Assembly: GCA_004335635.1 (NCBI GenBank)
Contig: QAXH01000886.1
Coordinates: 1-28,885, forward strand
DNA from: Chloromonas sp. AAM2
Lineage: Eukaryota; Chlorophyta; Chlorophyceae; Chlamydomonadales; Chlamydomonadaceae
Length of the DNA stretch: 28,885 nt
Direction: 5' to 3'
Below are positions 1 through 10,905 of this stretch, piece by piece; positions within the stretch are counted from its first letter, which is position 1, and every line of letters begins with the position of its first letter. The notes beneath the pieces were generated by a model, which worked only from the letters and a program-made list of their open reading frames with translations, was not told the DNA's origin and did no database searches. A program made the position numbers and the translations under genes.

Positions 1-63
1 TGTTTAGCACTGCAGTTGCCCCTGTTAGTGATTGACCCGTCTGTTGGTCGCCCTGTCGCGCAG

Positions 64-2576
64 TTGGGCGAGAAGGTGTCCCTGGTGGCGCGGCTGGAGG
101 AGGACCTCATGGAGAGCCGCAGAGCCTGGGGGGGGCCGGCAGGGACAGGTGGGGCCGGGGGGATGGGGATGGGTGCAGGGCAGGGCAGGGGCAGGTATCA
201 AAATGTCGGCGCGGGGTGGGTGCAGGATGTGGGGGTCAGCAGCGTGTGATAAACAGGGCATGGATTGGGGCGCCGGTGAGGGTGGGCAGGGTCGGTCGGC
301 AGAGCAAGTTGGGCAGGGCAAGGTGACGATGGGATTCGCGCCACAAGCAGGACATGTGATGCGTCGAGGGCAGCAAGACACTGGCAGGGAACATGCACAA
401 GGAGCAAGGCCTGCAATCGCTTTTATGGCTTCACTTGTCACTTCATGTGTGTTTGTGGTGTGGGTGTTGCTGCATACCATACCATCCCGAGTTATCCATA
501 TTGTTGTCTGCTGCAGACAAGGCCCAGCGGGCGGCCAACAGTAAGGCAGCACTCTCCGGCATTCTAGCAGACGGGGACGGCGCCGGGGCGGGCAATGGGA
601 GCGGGGGCGAGGAGGGGGCGGAGGAGGGGCCGCACTCGAGTGTGATCCGGGTAGTGTGCGGCCAGAGAGACAGGTGCGAGGGTGCTAGGGTAGGGGCAGG
701 GAAGAGGATTATGCGTTGTGGGCAGCAACATGAAGGACGGCAGCCAGTGGGGTGGGGGGTTGAGTGTATCATCTTAATCCAGACAGGTGTGTCATCTAAC
801 GGCAGGCTGTACAAAGAGGAGCCAGGAGTGGTGGTGTGAATTATTATGCAACCACACATAGGCTGTTGACCGGCACAGCGCCTTCAGTTGGAGGACCTGC
901 ATTCCATTCTCCTTTGTGTGGCACATCTGAGCACTCAGCTTCCTAATGGGTTCGCATAAGTCTGATTGGGCGCATTTAGAGAAGCTCTGGCGTTAAAAAG
1001 GATTGGATGGGCCCACCTGCTATGGTGGTATATTCCCAGCGCGTTCAGGAGAAAATTGAGTTTGAATTCCGAAGTTCGCTGAACAACATGACGTACCTCC
1101 TCACTCCTGCCTGTCATGTCATTCCTCTTCCTGCCTGTCCAGGTTGCGTGTGCGGTGCACTGAACTGGAGGAGGAGCTGCAGCGGGTCAGGGGCGAACTG
1201 GGGACAGCCAAGAGCCAGGCGGCGGCGGCAAAGGCAGACAACATAGCGCTGGTGGAACGCCTCAGGTGAGGCAGGGGAGGTCCGGGGGCGGAAGCTCGGC
1301 ACAAGATGGATTGCCAGACGGCCAAGCTGCACAGCAGTGTTGCCAAGTAGCTGCAGGCGTGTATTCAGACAGGACACGACCTTGGAATGCTCACCACATG
1401 CATGTATCTGTACCGCATGCACAGGATTTGCAGCTAACAGAAGCGCATGTAGTGCACCTGTTTGTGCTGCTATGGATAACGCTCGGCACAGCTATTGAGT
1501 TGTGGGCTCTTCAGCAGAGGCTGCGCCTAGCCTAGTTTGGTTGCTTGCCACAGCCCCCATCGCGCTCCGGGTGACGGATGTGCCCCGCAGGTACGTTCAC
1601 GGGTTTAAGGCGCAGCAGCGCGGTGGGGGCGACGTGGAGGTGGGGGCCGAGGCTGAGAGGCGCTACGGGCGACTCTACGACGAGGGAATAAACCCGTTCA
1701 AGGAGTTCCAGGTGTGCTGGATGGACAGTCGGGGGGGGCGGGGGCTTGCTTTGCGTTCCAATCTAGGTATAGCGCACACCAAGGACATGTCCGTTTGACT
1801 TGGCCATGTTCCTCAAACTGACCAAGAAGGTGCCCGTCACTTTTAATATCACTGAACACGGCCAACTACACACGTAGATACACACAATCACACCACTACT
1901 GCTGCCAAGGCTCATAGGTCTGTCAGCAACAAACCCAAAGCGTTCAAAGCACCTTGAATGGTATGCCGTGTGCTAGCAAGCGTATTTACATGCCGCTCTT
2001 GATTCACATATTCGACTGCCCAACTTATTGTGTGACCGTGCATGTGTGACTGCTGGCCATATTGACCGCCTCATCTGACACCTCTCACCCCAGATTGCGA
2101 TCCAAATTTCACATTTGACCGACCCGTTAGCTACAGGTGTGGTAACAAACCAATCACGGCTATCCATGCGTTGAGCTTTGCCAGTAGCGATTGCCTGCCC
2201 TGCCACCTGGCATTCACTCCTGCAAGCTGTCTCTTTGACCTGCGCCCATGGCTGCGCCCCTGCTTCCTGCACACGATCACAGGGAGAGCAGCGCGAGCGG
2301 CAGAAGAGCAATCTCCACTTTGCTGACCGGCTTATGTACATGTTCGGTCAGCTGGTGTTTGGGAGCACGGGCGCTCGCCTGGGCACCTTTGCCTACCTAG
2401 TGATCCTGCACCTGCTGGTGGTGGGCACCCTCATGCGCATGACACACCATGGGAGTGGGGCGCTGTACGCTCACTCGCAGTACATGCTGGACTCAGAGCA
2501 CGACATGATGGGTGCGATGCACCATGATGCCCCCGCAGGCACGCAGGAAGTGGGTAGAGACAGCAGGCTGCCTTAG
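64..2576 (+). CDS. Golgi CASP (CDP/Cux alternatively spliced product) homologue, 3' part
   Basis: Proposed exons are 64-148, 517-673, 1143-1265, 1591-1711 and 2283-2576, giving 259 visible residues; the 5' end lies beyond the left edge. Introns are GT-AG and codons rejoin in frame (g|ac, ag|g, ag|g). CASP is a tail-anchored Golgi coiled-coil protein involved in vesicle tethering. Family matches visible here: a coiled-coil piece LVARLEEDLMES; the hallmark VVCGQRDRLRVRCTELEEEL, created only by splicing exon 2 to exon 3; KADNIALVERLRYVHGF across the exon 3/4 joint; YDEGINPFKEF before the membrane anchor; and a single transmembrane segment, LGTFAYLVILHLLVVGTLM, near the C-terminus. The approximately 35-residue tail after the anchor is rich in His and Met, which differs from plant CASPs as I remember them. 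Family assignment is firm; the exact stop is the first in-frame TAG. Confidence 0.85.
326..420 (-). repeat. Dispersed intronic repeat, copy 1 (in CASP intron)
   Basis: On the minus strand this stretch closely matches 22899-22972 on the plus strand, in a CDPK intron. The shared core includes CCTCGACGCATCACATGT and is flanked by CTGCCAGTGT and CTGCTTGTGG. The copies lie in introns of unrelated genes in opposite orientation relative to the window. No open reading frame or RNA family is recognised. Confidence 0.7.
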
Positions 2577-2668
2577 GCGGCTGACACTCTGACGTAGGTT
2601 TATGCGAGGTTCAACAAGATTGTTACGCAGAGTTTTGACCAAGCACTTTGACACAGATACGCACAGAC

Positions 2669-2871
2669 AACAGACCTTCGAAGTGATGTAGATACAGACT
2701 GTCATGTGTAGGAACGAGGTGCTGACCTGCATGGACATCTACTAGCATGCGCTGCTGAACCCCTGGCGAGAAACTGCATCAAGGCACACCTCCTGTGCGT
2801 TTCATCAGATAGACCTTCAGACAGTAGACACAGACTGCCATATGCAGGGACGAGGTATTGAGCTGTGTGGG
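2669..2871 (+). repeat. Diverged direct repeat, two copies
   Basis: 2669-2735 and 2810-2871 align along most of their length around the shared elements AGACCTTC, ACAGACTG and ACGAGGT. Most differences in the second half are transitions (C/T or A/G), which would fit decay of methylated cytosines. Function unknown. Confidence 0.6.
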
Positions 2872-3420
2872 GATTGTCAAGCTGTTGAATTCTCAGGAGT
2901 CATCAGGAGTGTAGGACGCAAGATACTCGACCGGACCGAGACTGAGGGTCAGAATGCCTTGTACGGCGACGTAAAAAAAGAGGTTGCCAGTTCCGGGACA
3001 ATTCCTGGGAGTAACAGTTGTAAGTTCCCATGTGCAACATACGGTGCCCCCGTACACCTCGTACAGGTACGGTGCCCATGTGCAACAAATTTGGGTGGCT
3101 CCCTGGATGGCAACCAGAATCCCACACGCACAGCACAAGCAGGACAGATGGCACCTCCCACAACACCTGAGACCACAACAACCTCAAGGAAAAGGCGGGG
3201 AGTCATCACAGTGTCCAAGGCAGACACAGACACAGCATTGGTGGACGGAGGACACCAGATGCAATCCCCACATGCACCTCCATTGGCAGAGAGACACGCA
3301 GCCCCAAGGAGAGAGGGCTGGAGACAGGCTGTGGGGCGTCTACGCGCGCAGCACACGAGCATGCTCAAGAGAGTGAGTCAACTGGAGCACTTGGTGGCGA
3401 CTTACATTACCGAGTTCTGA
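2842..3420 (+). CDS. Unrecognised 192-aa ORF carrying a repeated module
   Basis: ATG at 2842, stop TGA at 3418-3420. I do not recognise the protein. It contains KKEVASSGT in its first half, a Thr/Arg/Lys-rich middle, and ends RVSQLEHLVATYITEF followed by stop, a short stretch with coiled-coil-like heptad character. The C-terminal 16 residues recur almost unchanged in an inverted fragment at 3879-3930, where the nucleotide differences are largely synonymous. The ASSGT motif recurs in three other places in the window. This suggests a true coding family, perhaps a mobile-element protein or a lineage-specific gene family. Whether this copy is expressed, or is a last exon of something longer, cannot be told from sequence. 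Confidence 0.35.
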   Translation: MQGRGIELCGDCQAVEFSGVIRSVGRKILDRTETEGQNALYGDVKKEVASSGTIPGSNSCKFPCATYGAPVHLVQVRCPCATNLGGSLDGNQNPTRTAQAGQMAPPTTPETTTTSRKRRGVITVSKADTDTALVDGGHQMQSPHAPPLAERHAAPRREGWRQAVGRLRAQHTSMLKRVSQLEHLVATYITEF

Positions 3421-3551
3421 GGCCTGCTATTACTCTGACTGGACGTGTACCAGTTCAGACACCAACAACACATCCCAGTGTCAGGCCACACTGATGCAAA
3501 CGCAATATGTGGAATTCCTTGCCACGCCCACAGTCCAAATCCCTGATGTCG

Positions 3552-3650
3552 TCACCTTGTCCCGGTTGCCCCACTGGTTCCAGTGCTATTCTTGGAAACT
3601 GTCCCAGAACTGGCAAACATCTTTTTTTTTGTGGGATCTTTTTGTGGGAA
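3552..3650 (-). pseudogene. Fragment of the repeated ASSGT module
   Basis: Read on the minus strand the sequence encodes KKKMFASSGTVSKNSTG and then hits a stop. It matches the right-edge copy at 28741-28800 with only about three differences over some 45 bases, and shares the A-rich stretch just before the motif. No complete gene surrounds it, so it is treated as a fragment. Confidence 0.45.
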
Positions 3651-3878
3651 GCCAGTGTCAGCCTGGGGTCGCAATTTGCTGTGCATGGTTCTCACAGGAA
3701 CTGTGGCCAACCAGTGACTGTGTGTGTCAGGCAAACATGCGCGTCAATCGCATACAGGGTGGGCAACGGGAATTGTGGTACACGGTACCACACCAATCCT
3801 GGGACAGCGAACTAAGAGACATGACCTACTGGGTGTAAAGGCAAACCGGTGTGTGAACCATTCTGACCGGCCATTACC

Positions 3879-4018
3879 TCAGATGTCGGTGATGTAAGTC
3901 GCCACCAGGTGTTCCAGCTGCTTCACTCTCAGCTGCACTGGAAGGGCGACCATACGCCACCTCAGTTTCACACGCGAAAGTTGTCCCAGAACTGGCAAAT
4001 TTCTTTCTTTTTTTGCTC
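3879..4018 (-). pseudogene. Inverted partial copy of the repeated module, C-terminal end
   Basis: On the minus strand it carries KKFASSGT and, in another frame, a tract ending RVKQLEHLVATYITDI followed by TGA at 3881-3879. That end parallels the 192-aa ORF at 2842-3420 (RVSQLEHLVATYITEF). Only about 110 bp separate the two motifs here, against about 430 bp in the plus-strand copy, and the frames do not agree, so the interior appears deleted. The copy directly follows the end of TRM5 on the same strand. Confidence 0.45.
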
Positions 4019-4168
4019 CGATACTCAGCAACCCAACGTATCGAGTCCATCAATGGTTCTGCTTCATTGTAGCGGTGGTGATTCGAATATAAGTGGTTTG
4101 GCGGTGAACAGGTAAACTGGTTCTTCGCCCCCAGGTTCCTATGTTGTCGTGACGACGGGACAACGGCA

Positions 4169-7100
4169 TCAGACCTTCTGCCTTTTGCTTGCTGCCTCTG
4201 CCCCCTCCTGCTCTCCCTGGCCTGCTCCCTGTCTGCCGTTGAATGCCACCGCCTCTGGCACTCGGAAGGTGACACACAGCATGATCTTGTTCGGGGCCAC
4301 GTCACGCACATGGTGGACGGTGGGCGGCTCCTCCAGTGGCCCGCCCAGGAAGGACTCAACCCTATCGATGACGTCTGCAGGCAGTAGACACGCAATGTGA
4401 CACCTCTATTGTGAACGAGGCCATGGAGGGCGTGATGGAAGGACCTGCGACATACCAGATGCTCATGACCCTTCCGTCCACAATCTTGGTATGTTGTCTC
4501 ACAAATGTCCCAGCAGTTCAAATCAACGGCAAAGAGGGACGGGTGCGCCTGTGTACACTGTGTTTAGAGTGTTAACAAGGCAACACTATGCTCAGGTACA
4601 CGAGCAATTGATCAAATCCGCAGAGCCCCATGGCTGATTGTCTGCTTGTACAAGGAGGGGTGCATGTAAGTATATGCGTTTTGGATGCAACGTCCAATGC
4701 ATTCTTGCCGCACGCAACTGCTCTGTCGCCTAGTCCGACACTTCCCCAAAGACGCATCAGAATTGCTTGTTGAGCTGCACTTGCCACACCCTCACCTTGC
4801 TCCGTCATGGCAGCTGTTTTGAAGGTGTAGACATGCACCAGTGGCAGCCGCCCTTTCCATGTGGCCGGGTCAAAGGCCCCGTTGAACGCATCCAGGAACT
4901 CAACAGCGCTTGCAGGAAGATTCATCACGGCATGCTGGAATACCAACCCACCGGGTGGGACGGAAACCCCTTCCGGCACAGCTGGCAGCACCCCTGACCC
5001 TGTTCCTGTGCCTGTCAGGATAGTCCTACTGTCACTTGTACCAGCTACCCCTTGCCGCAGGCTTGCATCAGACGCCCCTGCTTGCGTTGCTGTGCCATTC
5101 CCAATTCTAACCTCATCGCTTGCCGGCCCTGCTGTACTAGATTCAGGATTGGACAAGTGCCTTCCTGTACTTTCCGCCTGCCCATCCTGCTGCTGTGCTT
5201 GTGGCTCCGCTTCTTGCTGCTGTTGGCCGTGCTGCTTGTGCTGCATGGGCGGTGCATCGCACAGCAGCCTGACAAAGGCTCGGCCGTCCATATTGAATAC
5301 ATGCACCAGTGAGCCCACCCGATTCAGCCGCACGTTGATCGCCATGTAGCGCGCACTGCTGGGGTTCAGATCATTGGCGTACACCTGAACACATGCGGGC
5401 GGAGCAGCATGTGTGTGAGACAAGCCTCACGAGGCCAGGCTGGCACCCCACGGGAAGGACTGGTCAAGGCTGCCCATGATCTGTTCCGTAGCAACGCTTG
5501 CACAGTATCAGCCATGGTGCCACTTGTGCAATGCTTTGGATTACGTGCCATCTGGTACAGCCAACCACCCTTGACCAACACACAATGAACGCCTCAAGCT
5601 AATAGCAAAGACACTAACAGTGTGCAGGACATGCGCACCGCATGTGCTCGGTTGCGCACATCTTCCTTCATGTTGTGCGCACACCTTGCATGCCCCGTGC
5701 GCTGCGGCGGGTATGGCGAAGGGCCCTATCCCCGCCATGATGTCCACCACCACCTGACCCCGCTGGAAGTAGTGCGCCACCAGGCGCTTGTGCTCAGTCT
5801 CAAGACGCGAGTTCCAGTACACCTATCAAACGTACGGGGGAAACAAGCTGGGCACACGTCAGCCAGATGGCGCTTATCAAATCGGTTGTCCAACACTGGC
5901 TGGGGCCTGGTGGTCCGACTGAACATTGCGGATTCCTGGTGCCTGCCTGCATGTCCATTGACCATTGCTGATGAGGTCTGCTTGTGCCACTCTGCAGTGT
6001 ACGCAGTCTGTGCAGGGTGCACCTGCATGGATCAATGATGGGGATTGCCTGCGTGTGCTATCGTTCATGTGGCAGTCGTCGCCCGCGTGCCTGCGCAAAG
6101 TCCAGCTTGAACCTGAGACCGTGCTGCACCACCTCCGTCTCCGTCCGGTCCTCCCCGGCCAGCAGCTCCATAGTGAACACACGGAACTCGTTGTCAATGG
6201 AACCGACCTACAACCAAAAAAACGTGCACATGGGGCGCATGTGATTCCCATGCCAGCACATTGCAACATTCCCACACAACCAACACCAACCATGTGTACG
6301 CATGCGGTGTTAGAAACAACTGCCATGGAGAAGCCAAGGCGAATTCAAGGGGATTACATGGGTAGCCGCAGGAACGACATAATCTGCATGCACTCCTCTG
6401 CCGCTCCAGTCTTGACTAAACTGAATGAGAATCAGAGGTGGCTGTCTGCTGCACCTGATGGCACGTCGGAAGTGTGCTGTTAAGACCTTGAATCGTGCGT
6501 TTCCAAGCACACCTTATTGACCACAGTCTTCACATGCGGGTTCTTATCAAGCAGCACCTGCACAGGAGCGTGCATGGTACAGGTATGAAATGTATGGTTT
6601 GAACATGCAGCTCAAGTCGGCTGACGCACCCCTTCAAATATCCGATAACATCCAATTGTCATGCATATCAAAAGGTTAGAGGACCGTGTAGCTTTCACAG
6701 TGTAGCCACAAACGCTGTAAGGTTGAGAACCATCCTGCTGGCTTTTCCCCTTCCGCTCGCTTGCATTGAATGCCTCTGCCATCCCACGCTCATATCCCTC
6801 GGCCCGCACCCTTGTTGCCAGCCAGTCTGCATTGCCCTACCCAGCCATCCTTTGACTCGGACACGTGACAGCAACCCACCTGCCCAATTATATGCTTGTA
6901 TGGCAGCTGCTCCTCTCTGAGATTGAGGTGGATGATGTGCCCAATAGTTTCAAAGGAGGCGGGCGCGTCCACACCGGCAGGCAACACCCGCTGCATGACA
7001 CAGGACAATCCCTCCCCTCTTGTGACACAGGATGATCACATGTAATCACAGTATCAAACTGGCGACGGAAACCGAGTACCGCATGCAGGGTGACAAGCAC

Positions 7101-8281
7101 AGCAGATGACATGCATGCATCCAGCCTTTGCGCCTCATTTAACGACAGTAAGAACTGGCCAAAGCACAGCAGATCACCTACATGTGCAGCATTGCCAACA
7201 TGCAACGGAGGGCCTGCATTGCACCACCATGCAGCAGACAGTGCCCCAGACCACAGTGTCAGCAAGTGGTGTGCAATTCGACTTGTGAAGATAACCGCAC
7301 TTTTGAAACAATGAGCATCAGACCACGCCTTGACTATGCCTTGGGTCTTTCAACCACTGGCCCCCCAACAACCCTAATGGCATCATACCTTGAGCACCTG
7401 ATCCGCATTCAAGTGTGTGTAGTCGATGGCCACTTCGTGGCTCGTGATTTCACAGTTCTCTGTCTTGGCCGCCTCAAGCACAACCTCAGGCAAGTCTGCA
7501 GGCAAAGCCCCGGGCACGCATGGTGCATGTGGGTATGCATTGAGGCATGCATGTGTTGCCTGGGTTTGCAGGCACAGCCCAACAACTAAGGTACCGAATA
7601 CAGGTCAGCAGTAGCTGCAAAGTGTCAGAAGTTCGCCATCCAATCCCATGCTTGGGAGCAGTGGAATGGAAGGCGTGGGTAGCCTGCTGCTGCTTCATGG
7701 CACTTGAAGTGTGTAGGGATTCCAGTTAATGTGGGGCATAGATCATCTTGCCTGCTTACTGCGTTCATGCATACTTGCATACTGGCACAATTGCTTGACC
7801 GGTTTGTGCTTACTAGGTCGCCACATGAAACGTGCTGTGCTCACTGTTTAAATCCAGCGTGTCTGAAAGCAGCAGCAACCGGTGCAGCGAGTCTGAGGCA
7901 GTGCCATCCTGCACGATGCACCTCAGCTTGGGTCGATCCAAGGTGTGCCTGAAGCCAACCAGAATCGAGTTCAAGTACTTGAGCTCATGGCAGCATGGAG
8001 TCCGGCTAAGCTAGCGAAGCTGAGATGCATGGTTGTTGGGCTCACCCTCTTAACAGTCTCATGAGCTCATTACATCGCTGCCTGGCTACGCGCAAGGCTG
8101 GCACGCTCAGCTTGTGTGTGAACATCTGGCGATCAAGCTCCATGCGCCCATGAGCTGTCGGAGGGACATGTTCCGTTGCAGCCATGATGGCTGTGACACG
8201 GTTGCCAAGGTTGGAACCAGAGAGATGCCTGCTGAATTCTAGCTGCGTGGCTCGCTGCAAGGGCTGGCGCAGGAGGAGCAT
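4169..8281 (-). CDS. TRM5: tRNA (guanine(37)-N1)-methyltransferase, TRM5 family
   Basis: Nine exons, transcribed right to left: 8281-8046, 8005-7845, 7495-7389, 6990-6880, 6557-6513, 6207-6091, 5822-5685, 5384-4796, 4374-4169; 569 residues, all joints in frame. The enzyme transfers a methyl group from AdoMet to G37 of tRNA, preventing +1 frameshifting. Family blocks in order: [17 protein letters not shown] (about 49-65), [20 protein letters not shown] (about 180-199), [41 protein letters not shown] (260-270), the AdoMet motif [15 protein letters not shown] (285-299), [29 protein letters not shown] (459-472) and VRDVAPNK (524-531). A Gln/Gly/Ser-rich insertion of about 99 residues separates NMDGRAF from MNLPASA. 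The C-terminus ends in basic KRQK. The first 32 residues are Arg/Leu-rich, with a second ATG at 8185, compatible with dual mitochondrial and nuclear/cytosolic forms. The intron after exon 6 appears to begin with GC. Confidence 0.93.
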
Positions 8282-8610
8282 GGGTAACCTCACTTGTTGT
8301 GGCGGCAGCCCATTCCTCGTAAATGAACGGTACAATACAAGATTAATTCATTTGGAATGGCTTGATTGATTGCGATGCATCTCGTCAAAATCCAGGCGAA
8401 TCAGGTCCAACGGTTCCCAAAAAGCCCCTCAAAAAGGCGGCCGGAAAACTGCATTGAATCGCCAAGATGATTGCACGGCTCAGTGTTCACCTGGTCAGTG
8501 TAGAATAACGAACGGCATTGCTCTACAACCACCTTGTTTGTCCTTCCAAGTAAACAAACAACACCCGGCCCGTCCTTGGCACCGCGCAGCGACCTCTGCA
8601 AGAAGTTGCC
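8282..8610. promoter_or_regulatory. Shared upstream region of TRM5 (-) and the RING-CH gene (+)
   Basis: The two start codons are 329 bp apart and diverge, so this stretch must contain the 5' leaders and promoters of both genes, unless an upstream noncoding exon exists. I see no clear TATA box or other nameable element; AT-rich patches lie near 8330-8370. Called from gene arrangement only. Confidence 0.45.
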
Positions 8611-10582
8611 ATGCTACAGGCTGTGCCAACCGTGGCAGACGAGCGGCCAAGCTCCGCCGAGAATGCCAAAAGCTGCTGGATTTGCTTGGAGGGCTCGCTT
8701 CCCGGGCAGATACTACAGACACCGTGCAGCTGTGTCTCACGCCCCGTCCATATCAAGTGCTTGGCCAGGTATGGTATCCTCAAGTACCTGCATGACGTCG
8801 GACCGTATCTGTTTACCTGAATTGATCGTCGCGTCTGCCTCGTTTGCTCCGCAGATGGCAACTTCAGGCAGCGGGAAGATCGTAAGTAACAAACAGCGGC
8901 CACGCCACCAAGCTGAGCAGCTCTCTTGCCTTTTTCGTTCCGGTAAGGATTTGACTACCTGCCGTACTTGACGCCTTTGTTGTGCCATTTCCCGTGCAGA
9001 GAGGAGGCCGTTTGCCGCTTCTGCTCCTGTGCTTTGCCGGATTGGAGGCAAAGCCTGACGCCTCCAGAGGTTAAGCCCTGTAGACCGGTGAGTATCCTGG
9101 GAGCCCAAAAGCGTAGCCGAGATTGCCTGACTCTACTCGTGCAGCCAGTTGGCCTTTTCGGGGTGTCTGCTCTTCTTATTGCACCGCCGCTGGAGCTGCG
9201 TCTTCACTTTCGTCTGCCCGTCAGCTTCTGCCCAAGTCCCCACAACTAACTCACCCAAACGTTCTTGACGACCTTCCCTCAGCCAAGCAAATGTGAGATT
9301 TCGCACACGTATTGTGCGTGATCTGTTGCATGTACTTGCGGGGGGAGGGGGGGCCAGTTTATTCCTGTATGTTTGTTACCGATTTGTTAAGTCGTTTGTT
9401 AAGTCATTTGTTAAGTCATTTGTTATGTCATTTGTTGTGTCATTTGTTTGTGCAACATGCAGGTCATGGCTATTAAATTTGATGGCAAGACCTACAAACT
9501 ACGAGTGCAACCAGGGCCAGAAGGACTGCAGCTCTTCAAGGCACAAGTTAGGCAGCTCCTGGGCTTCGACATAAACGAGGAGTTTGACGTCAGCTTTGAA
9601 TGTCAGGTAGAGCGAGCGAACACATGTACATTCTGCCAACGCATGTGCGTAGCCTATCATATACAATGCACTCCAATTATGCCAGCAAGCAATATGTTGT
9701 ATGCATCATGGCTGATGCGGTCTGCTTTGCCCACCACTTGCTGTTCCCCTGCCTCAACCCTCTCAGGTGCCCAGCACAGGAGAGAAGCTGAACCTGAACG
9801 GCTTGAGCTCTTACGGTGCAGCTACACACTGTGCAGCAGTGGTTGCCGCTGAGCGCAAGGCCCACAGCGCATCTGCAGCAACCGTTCCGCCTCCCACAAC
9901 ACGTGATGCCCTCCGCACTCACATGGGAGCCAACGACCCAGCGCAGCTCCCCACTCGGAACCCCGCATCCGCCCCATCCCTTTCCACCTGGCAGGTCACT
10001 GCTGCAGATGCACCGTCACCCACAAGCGCCATACGTGACCCAGGTGCCATGCATCCTGCGCACACACCCCAAGCCAGCCCCGCTTCACCGCATGACATCA
10101 ACAGCCCACACAGCAACAGACCAGTCAGCTCTGGCGTTTGGCACAACCGCCGCCCAGCCCATCTGCGCAGCGATCCCATCAGCCTCGCCCCGCTCTCAGC
10201 ACACCGCTCCCGTCCGACCAGCACCGATGTGGTTGTGGAGCCGCCGCACGAATTCTCCGCTGCCAGTGGGCGCCCATTGGGCCGCGCCCGGCGCATGAGT
10301 GATTGCACCATTGGGGCCATGCGCGGGCCTTCAGCCGCCACTGGCCAGCCGCTGCACAGCGTGGCTAGTCCTGACACCATGACACTTCTGCCGCCTGTAC
10401 ATCCGCCCTCGCCCCCACATGGCTCCCTGTCGCGTGTCAGTGTGACCAACGCAAGCGTGACTTCAAGTGTGACGGCCGCCCCGGAAGCCTCGACCACCAC
10501 TATCTTCAAGCTGCCGCTGTTCACAAAGGCGTCGCACCTGGCCAGGCAGACCATGCGCCGTCTGCTGGGCTCTGACAACTGA
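8611..10582 (+). CDS. RING-CH (C4HC3) zinc-finger protein with a PB1/ubiquitin-like-looking domain
   Basis: Five exons: 8611-8768, 8855-8881, 9000-9087, 9463-9606 and 9767-10582; 410 residues, all in frame. The RING-variant finger is complete only after splicing: Cys22, Cys25 (CWIC), Cys39, Cys41 (CSC), His47, Cys50, Cys67 and Cys70 (CRFC), fitting Cx2C..CxC..Hx2C..Cx2C. This finger type usually gives E2-dependent ubiquitin ligase activity. The 27-nt microexon supplies WQLQAAGR, typical between the sixth and seventh ligands. A second block (about 92-170, beginning VMAIKFDGKTYKLRVQPGPE) looks like a beta-grasp fold such as PB1, judged by pattern only. The remaining 240 residues are Ser/Pro/Thr/His-rich and probably disordered. 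No transmembrane segment is visible, unlike membrane MARCH ligases. Similar finger-plus-block proteins appear, to my recollection, to be a green-algal family. Substrate unknown. Confidence 0.85.
9383..9455 (+). repeat. 12-bp tandem repeat in RING-CH intron 3
   Basis: Six or so head-to-tail units of TTTGTTAAGTCA, degrading to TTTGTTATGTCA and TTTGTTGTGTCA toward the right. The array ends a few bases before the exon 4 acceptor at 9462 and makes up most of its T-rich tract. Confidence 0.85.
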
Positions 10583-10905
10583 GGAAGTGGGGCACATGGG
10601 CATGGCATGCAGTGCCAAGTGAAAACTCCTGAGAATAGTTTGGTTGTGAATACAGTTGATACTTGACTCTGGTTTGTGGCCACAGCTGCATGTGATGACA
10701 TTCATTAGCAGGGCAAGGTGTTCAGTTCAGTGCGGCCTGGCTGTCGTTTCATGTGCCCATGCGCTGCACGGCAGGGTGGACTTTTTCGAGTGGCAAACTT
10801 GCAGAATAGCTTAGTCCAGGTTCCCAAGTCGTAATTGTTCTCAACTTAAATGATGCCAGAAGCAACCATAGGGCACGGGCTTGGCCTTACAGCTAATGTG
10901 AATGG

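Larger units (their letters stand above)
2577..4168. other. Repeat-rich spacer between convergent CASP and TRM5
   Basis: Tail-to-tail intergenic region of 1.6 kb. It holds a diverged direct repeat (2669-2735 and 2810-2871), a 192-codon open frame of unknown identity (2842-3420), two minus-strand fragments related to it (about 3552-3650 and 3879-4018), and CCCATGTGCAACA occurring twice between 3026 and 3090. No host gene outside these was recognised, and no convincing polyadenylation signal was seen for CASP. Confidence 0.6.

Noticed and set aside
25..552. Long minus-strand open frame across CASP exons 1-2
   Set aside because: It is Pro/Cys-rich and spans the CASP introns antisense; the plus strand carries recognisable CASP motifs joined by good splice sites.
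3874..4521. 215-codon minus-strand open frame
   Set aside because: It overlaps the TRM5 last exon in another frame; the true TRM5 frame there contains VRDVAPNK and stops at 4169. Only the module fragment at its end is kept.
9919..10701. 260-codon minus-strand open frame
   Set aside because: Antisense shadow of the Ser/Pro-rich tail in RING-CH exon 5; no domain and no codon bias of its own.
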